From assembly GCF_014268755.2 (NCBI RefSeq), contig NZ_CP077093.1:5911501-5975500 (forward strand): a stretch of 64,000 bases of DNA, written 5' to 3'. A program made the translations under genes and the position numbers. Within the stretch, counting starts at the first letter, position 1. Each line of letters starts with the position of its first letter. This DNA comes from Pseudomonas vanderleydeniana (lineage in GTDB: Bacteria > Pseudomonadota > Gammaproteobacteria > Pseudomonadales > Pseudomonadaceae). The notes beneath the pieces were generated by a model. It made no database searches and was not told the origin of the DNA. It was given only the letters and a program-made list of their open reading frames with translations. Of this stretch, positions 17,941 to 25,814 are shown in pieces.

Positions 17941-19425
17941 ATGACCACCTCCCAAGCTTTGCCCGAGCAGGGCCAAGTGTCACCAGCTTGTCACCAGAAA
18001 CGGCCTCAACGGCTCTCGGTTTGGCACTATCGACGTAATGGCATCTACTATCTCCGGGTCCGACCTCGGGGATGCTCCGCCCGCAGCCTTACAGTTTCAC
18101 TTCGCACCACAGAACGCCCCTCCGCTATGACGCTATCGCAAGACATTCTTAAGGCACTGGCCGTCTTTCATCTCGACCGCCCGGAAGCAACATGGGTAGA
18201 ACTCAAGGGCCACTTGGCGGAGGTAGCCCACAATCTGCTGATACAGGCTTATTCGGATCAAAACCTATCCGTTTATGACGAGATTTATTCTGACCTCGCC
18301 CAGTCGCTCGCTGAAGCAGCCGCTACGGTCCCGTTGAGCATCGACCAGCACAACGCGTTGGAAATCAGCCGGGAGATCGTGAGAGGTGCACGGGCACGCT
18401 TGAAGGGCAACCCACGCCCGCTGATAGACACCATTGAGCGCCTGGACAAACCGGAAAACGATGTACCTGCGTCCATATCTGTAGGTGCTCCGTCCAGTGA
18501 CCGGAATGCCGACCAAGCGCCGCTGACCTTCGAGGAACTCGCTACGCTGTTCATCAAGGAACGCCAAGGCAACGTGCAAGGTTCAACTCTCCACGCCATC
18601 GAGTCCAACTGTCGAACACTGTCAAAGCTACTGGGCGACCTCGATATCCGCAGGCACACACGGTCGGACATGGTGACGCTTAAAGAGAAGATCATGGATG
18701 GTCGAAAACCATTGACCGTCAACAAACTGCTGACCCAGCTATCTACTGTGATGGACTGGGCGGTCAATAACGGGTTCATGGAGCGGTCATTCGACAAAGG
18801 CTTGAAGATCGAGAGGGGCGCTGAAAGCGAACGCAGGCCGTTCTCGCGTGAGGAGGTGGGGACCATCATGGACCACACGAACGCCCTTCCTGCGAACGAT
18901 TGGAAACGCTGGGCGCTGTCCCTGGGCGTGCTCACAGGTGCCCGGATTGGTGAGCTGTATCAACTTACCCAAGCAGACGTGAAGCAAGTGGGCGATGGAA
19001 TCACGGTCATTGACATAAACAAGGCGGACGAAGGGAAGACACTCAAGACTGACTTCTCAGTCCGAATGGTGCCGCTTGTCGATGGAGCCTACGGCTTCGA
19101 CCTCAAAGCATTCCTGTCCTGGGTAGCGTCAGAACCGGGGAAGCTGTTCAAGGCAAAGTACCACTACTTCAACAAACCGCTGAACGATGCTCTGCGTGAG
19201 CCACTGGGTCTTCCTTCCGGCAGCGACCAGTCATTCCACTCGCTCCGGCATTCGCTTTCAGGGCTTCTAAAGGCGGCAGCTACTCCCGAGGTTATCGCCC
19301 AAAGCATCACGGGACATAGCTCCGGGAACATCACCTACGATCTGTACGCGGGCTCCCAGCGAGTTCCTGTCGAGACACTCCACAACGCCCTGTCTAACGC
19401 ATTCAAAGGGACCAGAAAACCATAG
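17941..19425 (+). CDS. Tyrosine-recombinase integrase of the island
   Basis: A 494-residue phage-type integrase that integrates and excises the island at the DUF6231 3' end. The N-terminal arm-binding region (WHYRRNGIYYLRVRPRG, 28-44) and a SAM-like core-binding domain (about 195-290) precede the catalytic domain. Catalytic residues visible are Arg335 (TGARIGEL), His433/Arg436 (HSLRH), His459 (ITGHSS) and Tyr469 (YDLYAG). The gene is next to attL, as expected. Two TGTCACCA repeats lie within its first 60 bases. Start choice is the first ATG after the stop of the target gene; its ribosome site is weak. Confidence 0.92.
   Translation: MTTSQALPEQGQVSPACHQKRPQRLSVWHYRRNGIYYLRVRPRGCSARSLTVSLRTTERPSAMTLSQDILKALAVFHLDRPEATWVELKGHLAEVAHNLLIQAYSDQNLSVYDEIYSDLAQSLAEAAATVPLSIDQHNALEISREIVRGARARLKGNPRPLIDTIERLDKPENDVPASISVGAPSSDRNADQAPLTFEELATLFIKERQGNVQGSTLHAIESNCRTLSKLLGDLDIRRHTRSDMVTLKEKIMDGRKPLTVNKLLTQLSTVMDWAVNNGFMERSFDKGLKIERGAESERRPFSREEVGTIMDHTNALPANDWKRWALSLGVLTGARIGELYQLTQADVKQVGDGITVIDINKADEGKTLKTDFSVRMVPLVDGAYGFDLKAFLSWVASEPGKLFKAKYHYFNKPLNDALREPLGLPSGSDQSFHSLRHSLSGLLKAAATPEVIAQSITGHSSGNITYDLYAGSQRVPVETLHNALSNAFKGTRKP
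17978..17996 (+). other. Putative integrase arm-type sites, left end
   Basis: Two direct copies of TGTCACCA (17978-17985 and 17989-17996), 11 bp apart, about 90 bp inside attL and within the integrase coding start. The same octamer occurs three times near attR. Same-orientation short repeats near both ends are typical of arm sites; binding itself is inferred. Confidence 0.5.
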
Positions 19426-19505
19426 AAAGCTCGCGAGCATAGAAGCTCGCCAGTACCCAGCCAACTCAAACGGCCTTGGTGCTCCAGTAAGCTGAACCAG
19501 AGTCC

Positions 19506-19544
19506 CGTGTCGCAAAAACCCTCACTTGCAGGAATAACGACACG
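19506..19544 (+). promoter_or_regulatory. Inverted repeat and shared motif upstream of the AT-hook gene
   Basis: CGTGTCG (19506-19512) and CGACACG (19538-19544) form an inverted repeat. Between them lies AAAAACCCTCACT (19514-19526), which recurs exactly upstream of the KilA-N gene (20393-20405). It is a candidate operator or shared promoter element. Confidence 0.45.
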
Positions 19545-19555
19545 AGGACAACCCG

Positions 19556-20209
19556 ATGACAATCAATCACGCAAACCTGCTGCACCACCACGACAACCAA
19601 GCAGACGCCATCACCTTCGACCCCACCACTGGAGAGATATTCACCAGCAGGGAACAACCATTTCGCAACCACTGGTCGCCATACGAATCCTGGGCAGCAA
19701 AACGCCGGGCCGATGCTTCGCTCCCAGAAGACCATAAGAAAGCAACTACCTCCCTGGCGGCGCTGATCGCCGGACAGTCAACCACTCAGGCTCCACCCCC
19801 ATCGACATCAACCGAGACCACAGCACCGAAGCGAGGCCGTGGGCGCCCCAAGAAAGTCGACGTTAACCCAATAGCGTCACTCGCACCTGTCCTGCTGGAG
19901 CCTGCCATCCCCATGTGGGTAGATGACATCATTCATGGCTCAGTTGTCAGAAGCGCTGGAGTCGACAACGGTAAAATCAACGTGAGGATGCGGTCGGTCA
20001 TCTGGGCGCTAAGCCTGCCGGAGATCACAACGGAGGCCTGCCGAACCGGGGTGAGCAAATCTGGCGAAATGATCAACCTGAGGACCGCCCAGCGAATCGC
20101 ACAAGCCGCTCGTCATAGCATTCACGGCATCGCCTTGCATATCGAAAGACATCCCAAAATCAAAACTGGCCTGGAGGCCAAGAGGCTGGCACAAGCTGCT
20201 TTCGATTAA
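19556..20209 (+). CDS. Island protein with AT-hook motif, unknown function
   Basis: A 217-residue protein. Residues 92-100 (KRGRGRPKK) are a textbook AT-hook, which binds the minor groove of AT-rich DNA. The N-terminal region is His/Asp/Pro rich and probably disordered. The C-terminal region (about 115-215) is helical and basic (RTAQRIAQAARHSIHGIALHIE). I recognise no domain beyond the hook. GAGGAC precedes the ATG. A role in excision control, replication or silencing of the island is possible but only inferred from position next to the integrase. Confidence 0.7.
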   Translation: MTINHANLLHHHDNQADAITFDPTTGEIFTSREQPFRNHWSPYESWAAKRRADASLPEDHKKATTSLAALIAGQSTTQAPPPSTSTETTAPKRGRGRPKKVDVNPIASLAPVLLEPAIPMWVDDIIHGSVVRSAGVDNGKINVRMRSVIWALSLPEITTEACRTGVSKSGEMINLRTAQRIAQAARHSIHGIALHIERHPKIKTGLEAKRLAQAAFD

Positions 20210-20653
20210 ACGTCGGATAGATAAACGCTTGATTCAACTTCGGGAACTTGAGGAAGGATCGGGAACATCCGGTCCATCTCTTGGAAACGAGAAAATCTCC
20301 AAGACCATATCGTAACCAACCGTTCTGTACCGAAGCCTCACACCACAGCTTCGGTCTCCTCGGCAGGACGCGCCCAAGAATCCAGTATCGCTAAAAACCC
20401 TCACTATAGTGGAGAGGATGCCTCAGAACTGGCTTTGCGCGAGTTCCTTCCACCTCCATGGCATCCCCCACGCTCACGCTCTCCTGAGCAGGATCATTGC
20501 AGGTCGCACTGCATTGCCAATCAACACCATCAACTCAATCCAGTTCTTCTGATAGCGCCTTCCGTGCCACTGCCGGGTCCCTGTGTCTGGGGTCTGGATA
20601 GCCGAGCCGTGGGTGCGAACTCGGAGGACGCTACCAAAAGGAATACAGACAAT
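20210..20653. promoter_or_regulatory. Intergenic region before the KilA-N gene
   Basis: This 444-bp gap carries the second AAAAACCCTCACT (20393-20405), followed at once by the palindrome CACTATAGTG (20402-20411). No convincing coding region is seen. An in-frame extension upstream of the KilA-N start at 20654 lacks domain similarity and a ribosome site. Confidence 0.45.
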
Positions 20654-21187
20654 ATGAACATCGACATCAAGCACAAGCACGCCGGCCACATCATCGTCAT
20701 CGAAGGACACGCCTTCAAAGCAGACGACCGGGGCCAATGGAACCTGACGGACATTTGGCGGACCTTGAGACTTCCGAATGGTAAAGCTCCAGCACAGTGG
20801 CGAACCAAGCAAGCCAAGCGAATGGAAGCTATGCAGAATTTGCACAGCTCCAATGGCACAGGCTCTCGGGCGACCAAGCGCGCAGCCATCGCATACGCTG
20901 CGTGGGTATCGTCGGAGTTCGAGGATATGGTGTTCGACGCCTTCGAAGCGATTCTTGAGATTCCGGAGGTAGCCTTGGCGGTCGCCAATAAGATGGCATC
21001 GCTCGGCAAGGACCACAGCGCGGGTATCGTCAAGCGCATGAGCTTCAATGACAAGTGCGATTGGAAAGCAGTCAAGCGTGGCCCACAAAACCAAAGTGCT
21101 GCCGCCAAGGCATACCGTAGACAGCAAGCGGAATGGGAGCGCTTGGCATCTCAGGCTCGACGCAACATCGCTCGGACAGGAATGTGA
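20654..21187 (+). CDS. KilA-N domain protein
   Basis: A 177-residue protein with an N-terminal KilA-N DNA-binding domain (about 20-105): GQWNLTDIWRTLRLPNGKAPAQW matches the family's NLTDLWKA...PxxW pattern, and AYAAWVSSEFEDMVFDAFEAIL matches the YAAWISPEF helix. KilA-N proteins are phage antirepressors or regulators. The C-terminal 70 residues are basic and helical (KAYRRQQAEWERLASQARRN). The ATG at 20654, with AAAGGAAT 10-12 bp upstream, starts just before the domain. Confidence 0.75.
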   Translation: MNIDIKHKHAGHIIVIEGHAFKADDRGQWNLTDIWRTLRLPNGKAPAQWRTKQAKRMEAMQNLHSSNGTGSRATKRAAIAYAAWVSSEFEDMVFDAFEAILEIPEVALAVANKMASLGKDHSAGIVKRMSFNDKCDWKAVKRGPQNQSAAAKAYRRQQAEWERLASQARRNIARTGM

Positions 21188-21712
21188 CAGCAATCCGCAC
21201 AGCTAAGTCCAATGTCCACACGCTGGTCATCTCGTGACGCAGCCCTGAACCGCCTACAGTGAAGGGGCAACGGGGGATAAAACGCCCGCGTTGACTGCCA
21301 AGAGCCCTAACGAAAATCCGAAAGAAATTTCCAAGAGGTCATCTCATAGAACACAAAGGCTGGAAGTCCCCCGTGGCCGCCCTCTCCCCGTGGATTCACT
21401 ATGGGGGGGAGCGGCAAACGTCCAAAAATATGTGGTCCCTGTGATCGGGCCATAGTTGCGCAGCACAGCGACCACTAAGCTGCCTTCAGGTCTCGCCCTG
21501 AGGCCCCCGACATCTTGCGCCATCACCTTGCCAGACCTCCAATGGATCATTGCGGATCGCTGTGCCGATTTCATTTGGGTACACCCTTGAGAACACACTC
21601 CATGAACACATCTGGCCGCCCGCATCCGTATTCATTAGGATTGACTTTTTATTTGAATACATACAGCATTTCAACCTCTAAACCCTATTGAACACACAAA
21701 GTGAGGCTATAG
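21188..21712. other. Non-coding stretch upstream of the resolvase gene
   Basis: A 525-bp region with no supported gene. The last 85 bp are AT-rich and contain TTGACT (21641-21646), a plausible -35 element for the resolvase, with a weak -10 around 21662-21669. I see no inverted crossover sites matching the recombinase. Confidence 0.4.
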
Positions 21713-22270
21713 ATGGCGCAGGTCGGTTACAAGCGTGTGAGTTCGGCAGACCAGAACACAGCCCGACAGTTGGACAGCGTTGCGCTGGATGAAATCTTCG
21801 AGGATCAGCTAAGCGGCGCCACTACGGAGCGCCCAGCACTTCAGGAGATGCTGCGCTACGTTCGGAAAGGCGACACCATCCATGTTCACAGCATCGACCG
21901 ACTCGCCCGGAGCCTCAAGGATTTGCTGGAACTGGTCGAGGATTTAAAGTCACGTGGGGTGCAGCTTCATTTCCACAAGGAAGGCTTGATCTTCACGAGC
22001 GAGAAGAATCACACGCAGGACCTGATGCTAAGCATGATGGGTGCGGTTGCTCAGTTCGAGCGCAGTATGATCCGTGAAAGGCAGGCTGAGGGGATCGCCA
22101 AGGCGAAGGCCTCTGGGGTCTACAAGGGCCGAAAGAAGTCCTTAGACGATGAAGCGATCCGAGCGGCTGTTGCCGGTGGCTTGAGCTTTAGGAAAGCCGC
22201 AGAGGAACTGGGGGTAGGACTGAGTACTGTACAGAGAGCAATGAAAGGCAGAGGGAACGCTGCAATGTAA
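21713..22270 (+). CDS. Serine recombinase, Pin/Hin resolvase-invertase type
   Basis: A 185-residue small serine recombinase. The catalytic domain starts GYKRVSSADQN with the nucleophile Ser10, continues with SGATTERPALQEML and the arginine motif HSIDRLARSLKDL, and ends in the E helix (AQFERSMIRERQAEGIAKAKA). A C-terminal helix-turn-helix follows (RKAAEELGVGLSTVQRAMKG). It could resolve dimers of the element or invert a segment. No recognisable site pair is seen next to it. It is 179 bp upstream of the SIR2 gene in the same direction. Confidence 0.9.
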   Translation: MAQVGYKRVSSADQNTARQLDSVALDEIFEDQLSGATTERPALQEMLRYVRKGDTIHVHSIDRLARSLKDLLELVEDLKSRGVQLHFHKEGLIFTSEKNHTQDLMLSMMGAVAQFERSMIRERQAEGIAKAKASGVYKGRKKSLDDEAIRAAVAGGLSFRKAAEELGVGLSTVQRAMKGRGNAAM

Positions 22271-22449
22271 TTGGGAGTAAGCAGCCCAATCAGCATGGTG
22301 GTAGTCTCCCCATAGGCCCCCTGAAAGCTCCAGCCCCTCTGCCTATCTGTAAATGATAAGCAGCTCCAGTGAAACCCACATGGTTTGAAAGAATGGCAGG
22401 AGGGGTGGCATAGTGGCACTACACAGAAAACAATGACAAGGATAGTGCT

Positions 22450-25011
22450 ATGTCAGTAGTGTTAAACGGATTGCAACAGTTCTTCGGGTTGGCTACTAAT
22501 CCGATCATCTTCACTGGCGCTGGGGTCTCCGTCCGAGCAGGCCTACCAACGTGGAAAGGGCTGATAGTCCAACTGGCTGAACAGTTGCGGCAGGCTGACT
22601 CCCTTACTTGCCAATTGATGCTACAGTGTGTTGAGGATGGCAACTACACGACTGCAATCGATTACTTTAACATCACGAAGAAAATGGTTGAGGGGGAAAA
22701 GCTAAAGTTACTGAAAGCACAGTTCAGCTCCTTCGATGCAAAAAAAATATCTGCTGTAGGCCAACTGCCTTTCAAGGCATGCGTAACAACTAATTTTGAT
22801 AGAAGCATACTTGACGCCATTGCTATTGCTCGCCAGACTACGGCCGTTGATTACAAATATGGCGATGCATCGTTCCGGCAAGCTCAATGGGAGGATGGGT
22901 TGTTTGTTGCGAGGATTCATGGTGCAGCAGAGTTTCCCGCCTCAATCATCCTGTCTGATGGTCAATTCGATAATCTATTAAAAGATGATACTTACAAAGA
23001 CTTCTTACGGGACTGCTTTGTAAATCGAAATGTTTTGTTTATGGGCTTTTCGTTTTACGACCCAGCAATTAAATACATCTTTAATGAGATTGACAAACGC
23101 TTTGGCCCCGCAACACCTGGTAGGCACATGGCGCTTCTTCCTGAAGATATCAGCTCAGAGTTCCTTTCAAAAGCAAGTCGTTTGAATATAGATATTGTGA
23201 AGTATGATTCTGCAAATAATCATGAGGCACTATGGGAAGGAATTAAGTCATTTAATAAAGTAAAGAAACCCGCAGCAAACCCCACTATGACGACAACCAG
23301 AACACCCTTTGATGCTACTAAGCATTACCTTGCGGCCTGTTATTCGCGCGCAAAGACACAGGATAGCTCGACAGCTTTGCGTCACGTAGTAATTGAAGGG
23401 ATTGTTTCAGCGATGCTGCAAGAGGCAGCGCCTGGGTCAATCACTCGTAGTGATATCTTAGAAAAAATTAGGCTTCAGCTTGGGTTAAAAGGTAGGGACG
23501 CCGAAGCAATATTGAACAGGGCAACCAAGTCCCTCATTGAGGACGGACTTTGCGTTAAGCAGAAAGGATCAAATGGGTCGGGGATTCGCTACGCCTGGAA
23601 AGGTGAGCCAGTTCAAGAAAGTATGCTTGACGCTTCCATTAGAACATTATGCCGAAGCTTTGTGGATCGTGCATATCTGGAAGAAAAGTGGACCGTACCT
23701 GAACCGATTATTGCTAAGATCGTTACACTTTTCAATCACTTGATAAAGCGGAGAGGCTGGGATCTGGGAGCGGCTTTTGCATCGGGCCGAGCGCCAGAAA
23801 ACATCTCGTTAGAGGCTGCACTTGCTGAATGCAATTTACGTCTGGTTACATTTGATCAGCAGCGTGTACTGCAGATTCTAAAAAATATGTTGTTCCATCC
23901 GACTACAGAGGAGTCAAAGCTCTTAGGTGAGCTGGGTAGGATCAGCTTTGCAATGGAGCTTGCGTTTCATGCCCCGGAACGCACTTTACTTCACAAAATG
24001 GTTTTGCCACGTGATATTTACTTTGATGCCAACGTCCTGTTACCGGCACTGGTGCCTGGACATCCCTTTAGCCAGGTTTATAAAGAGGCAATCAAGAGCC
24101 TGAAGGAAGCAGCGTCCTCTGCGGCTGTAACTGTTAATCTTAATGTCTGCTCAGGGTATCTCAACGAGGTGATTAGCCATCGCAACCTGGCAATTACATA
24201 CTACAATGAAGCTGGTTCTGACTTTGGCAGAATTGCTCGAAGCGATGCTTTGTATAACGGTGTTAGCAACCTCAACGTATTCGTCGGGGCGTACGCGAAC
24301 TGGGCGAACCAACATGGTGAAGTTGATTTTTTAAAGTATCTTGCAGAGCACGCTCCTTATCGCGATGAGGCAGCCCTCAGGACGTTTCTGACGAAACAAG
24401 GTTTTACAGTTATTTCAGCGAGAAAAGGGCCTCATTACCCAGAGTATTATGCGGCACTGGAGAAAGCTTATGCAGATCCGCTCACTGCAGGTAAGCGTCC
24501 AATTTTAATAGAGCACGACTCCATACAACTGGCTATTCTTCGGGAGAAGTTGGAGCACGGGGATCGCTCCCTGTTTGTGACCAGCGATCGAAAGTTACAA
24601 AGCATTGTATCTAAAATCCAAGGACCATCTGTATTAGAAGCAATTGTTGGCCATGTAGGCCTTATTCAACTCATTGAGATTATGTTGGGAGGAATTTCGG
24701 AAGGTGCGGGTCTGACAGAGCTGCTCTGGAGTTCAAAAATATCAAATGGTACTCAAGCAATACGTTCTCATCTCGTCTCGCTGGGGTTATCTCAATATGA
24801 TGACGGCATTGCAATGACGATGCCTGAGATAATTGAGCAGTTTTCCGAGCTTGCGTCCTCTGAGCTTGAACGTGCAGGCGCCGACCTTGACGCCTATGAT
24901 CCCAAGAGACGGGTGCAGGCATTTAGAACCCTTGGTGCGCTTGAAGAAAGCTATATGAAGAGTATGCATGAGGCAGCTCGAAAGTTAGAAGAACGGCTGC
25001 AGGAAACTTAA
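22450..25011 (+). CDS. SIR2-like domain / winged-helix / PIN-like nuclease fusion protein, candidate defence effector
   Basis: An 853-residue protein. Residues 15-265 form a SIR2-like NAD-binding domain: FTGAGVS (21-27), TTNFD (113-117), His157 in RIHGAA, and GFSFYDP (199-205). This is the pattern of defence SIR2 domains that destroy NAD+. Residues about 325-385 look like a winged helix (DILEKIRLQLGLKGRDAEA, then a Gly-rich wing). Residues about 520-720 show a PIN nuclease pattern: Asp526 in IYFDANVLLPAL, Glu573, Asp690 in IEHDSIQLAI and Asp713 in FVTSDRKL. The C-terminus is helical. AAGGA lies 7 bp before the ATG. Codon use is AT-richer than the flanking chromosome. A role in abortive anti-phage defence is inferred from family and island context. 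Confidence 0.8.
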   Translation: MSVVLNGLQQFFGLATNPIIFTGAGVSVRAGLPTWKGLIVQLAEQLRQADSLTCQLMLQCVEDGNYTTAIDYFNITKKMVEGEKLKLLKAQFSSFDAKKISAVGQLPFKACVTTNFDRSILDAIAIARQTTAVDYKYGDASFRQAQWEDGLFVARIHGAAEFPASIILSDGQFDNLLKDDTYKDFLRDCFVNRNVLFMGFSFYDPAIKYIFNEIDKRFGPATPGRHMALLPEDISSEFLSKASRLNIDIVKYDSANNHEALWEGIKSFNKVKKPAANPTMTTTRTPFDATKHYLAACYSRAKTQDSSTALRHVVIEGIVSAMLQEAAPGSITRSDILEKIRLQLGLKGRDAEAILNRATKSLIEDGLCVKQKGSNGSGIRYAWKGEPVQESMLDASIRTLCRSFVDRAYLEEKWTVPEPIIAKIVTLFNHLIKRRGWDLGAAFASGRAPENISLEAALAECNLRLVTFDQQRVLQILKNMLFHPTTEESKLLGELGRISFAMELAFHAPERTLLHKMVLPRDIYFDANVLLPALVPGHPFSQVYKEAIKSLKEAASSAAVTVNLNVCSGYLNEVISHRNLAITYYNEAGSDFGRIARSDALYNGVSNLNVFVGAYANWANQHGEVDFLKYLAEHAPYRDEAALRTFLTKQGFTVISARKGPHYPEYYAALEKAYADPLTAGKRPILIEHDSIQLAILREKLEHGDRSLFVTSDRKLQSIVSKIQGPSVLEAIVGHVGLIQLIEIMLGGISEGAGLTELLWSSKISNGTQAIRSHLVSLGLSQYDDGIAMTMPEIIEQFSELASSELERAGADLDAYDPKRRVQAFRTLGALEESYMKSMHEAARKLEERLQET

Positions 25012-25243
25012 CATCACATAAGCTTATCATCTGCTTTGAGCTAAAAATCATGCGGATGTTAGGGCTGAGGCAGGGGTCCGATCAGTTGGATCCCTATGAC
25101 TAAAGCTGGAGTACAGACAAAAATTCGCCCTCACTAACCTCTTAGCTGCTATTTTTTGAATGCTCAGGCAGTCCGTGAGTGCATCGTTTTTCCGGTCGTA
25201 GTCTGACAGCGTGCAGCATCCGATGATCATTTTTGGGGAGCAT

Positions 25244-25450
25244 ATGCAGAAACAATCCGTGCCCCTAATGCCAGACCATCAGCTCTACACAGATGCAGTG
25301 GCGGCACTGAAGCGCTCTCACGAGGCTCAGCGCAACAATTCTCCCGCAGAGGCAGTGAAGCGATTGCGTTTGATTGCAGAGTTGTTGTTCCAGGCGGCGA
25401 CAGATTACCAGCTCTCATCCCTCGGTCATCAGCCTCTCAAGCCCCATTGA
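25244..25450 (+). CDS. Small helical protein at the right end of the island, unknown function
   Basis: A 68-residue reading frame with a good ribosome site (GGGGAG 3-8 bp before ATG). Its sequence is mainly one amphipathic helical region (LYTDAVAALKRSHEAQ, then AVKRLRLIAELLFQAATDY). No family is recognised. It lies 232 bp after the SIR2-PIN gene and could be a separate island gene or an accessory to it. An upstream in-frame ATG at 25211 lacks a ribosome site. Confidence 0.5.
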   Translation: MQKQSVPLMPDHQLYTDAVAALKRSHEAQRNNSPAEAVKRLRLIAELLFQAATDYQLSSLGHQPLKPH

Positions 25451-25765
25451 GTCGACCGTATCTGGGGTGCATATCGTCTGAAGGAGTGCTTGCTCCCGCT
25501 TATCCAGCCCAGATGGGATGTCACAAGCTTCGGTACAATGAGCCTTCATTTCCGAGCTTCGAGGACTACGGTGGAGTTTCTGCCGACACCTTGCGTCCAT
25601 ACATAGACCGCATAACAAATTATGAGTAACTAAAGGTAGACGCCGATGTAGCATCAACGGCAAATGCTCGCCAACTGTCACCAACGCTGTCACCATGTTG
25701 TCACCAGTAACCCTTGAGGTCCGCTATGAAGCCCGCTACGCTTGGCCTCCCGCCAACACCCAATC
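25451..25765. other. Right-end non-coding region of the island
   Basis: No supported gene. The stretch contains the three arm-type repeats described separately and ends at attR. An in-frame extension upstream of ychJ runs through it but lacks protein similarity. Confidence 0.5.
25676..25706 (+). other. Putative integrase arm-type sites, right end
   Basis: Three direct copies of TGTCACCA at 25676-25683, 25688-25695 and 25699-25706, spaced 12 and 11 bp, 60-90 bp inside attR. Orientation and spacing match the pair at the left end. Confidence 0.55.
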
Positions 25766-25786
25766 AGTTCTGGGCCAACCCGGAAA
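25766..25786 (+). other. attR core of the genomic island
   Basis: The right copy of the 21-bp repeat. It is followed in frame by the displaced original end of the DUF6231 gene (codons reading ENFGKYWW then stop at 25809). This shows which side of the crossover is chromosomal. Confidence 0.85.
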
Positions 25787-25814
25787 ACTTCGGCAAATAC
25801 TGGTGGTGATTCCC

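Larger units (their letters stand above)
17888..25786. mobile_element. Integrative genomic island (about 7.9 kb) with SIR2-PIN cargo
   Basis: The segment lies between the two att copies, starts with a tyrosine integrase 30 bp inside attL, and has lower and uneven GC compared with its surroundings. It holds the integrase, an AT-hook protein, a KilA-N protein, a Pin-type serine recombinase, the SIR2-wHTH-PIN gene and a small ORF. I see no capsid, tail, conjugation or replication genes. It is therefore a small integrative element or phage-satellite-like island rather than a prophage. Confidence 0.85.

Noticed and set aside
21344..21625. A 93-codon minus-strand frame in the island gap
   Set aside because: Cys/Arg/Trp-rich composition, no ribosome site and no recognisable motif. 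Treated as non-coding.
21188..22449. An invertible segment controlled by the serine recombinase
   Set aside because: I could not find a pair of inverted crossover sites flanking any segment next to the gene.
25695..25814. An N-terminal extension of the ychJ protein by 40 residues
   Set aside because: The extension runs across attR and the arm-type repeats, lacks similarity to the family, and GTG 25815 starts the conserved SEC-C end.
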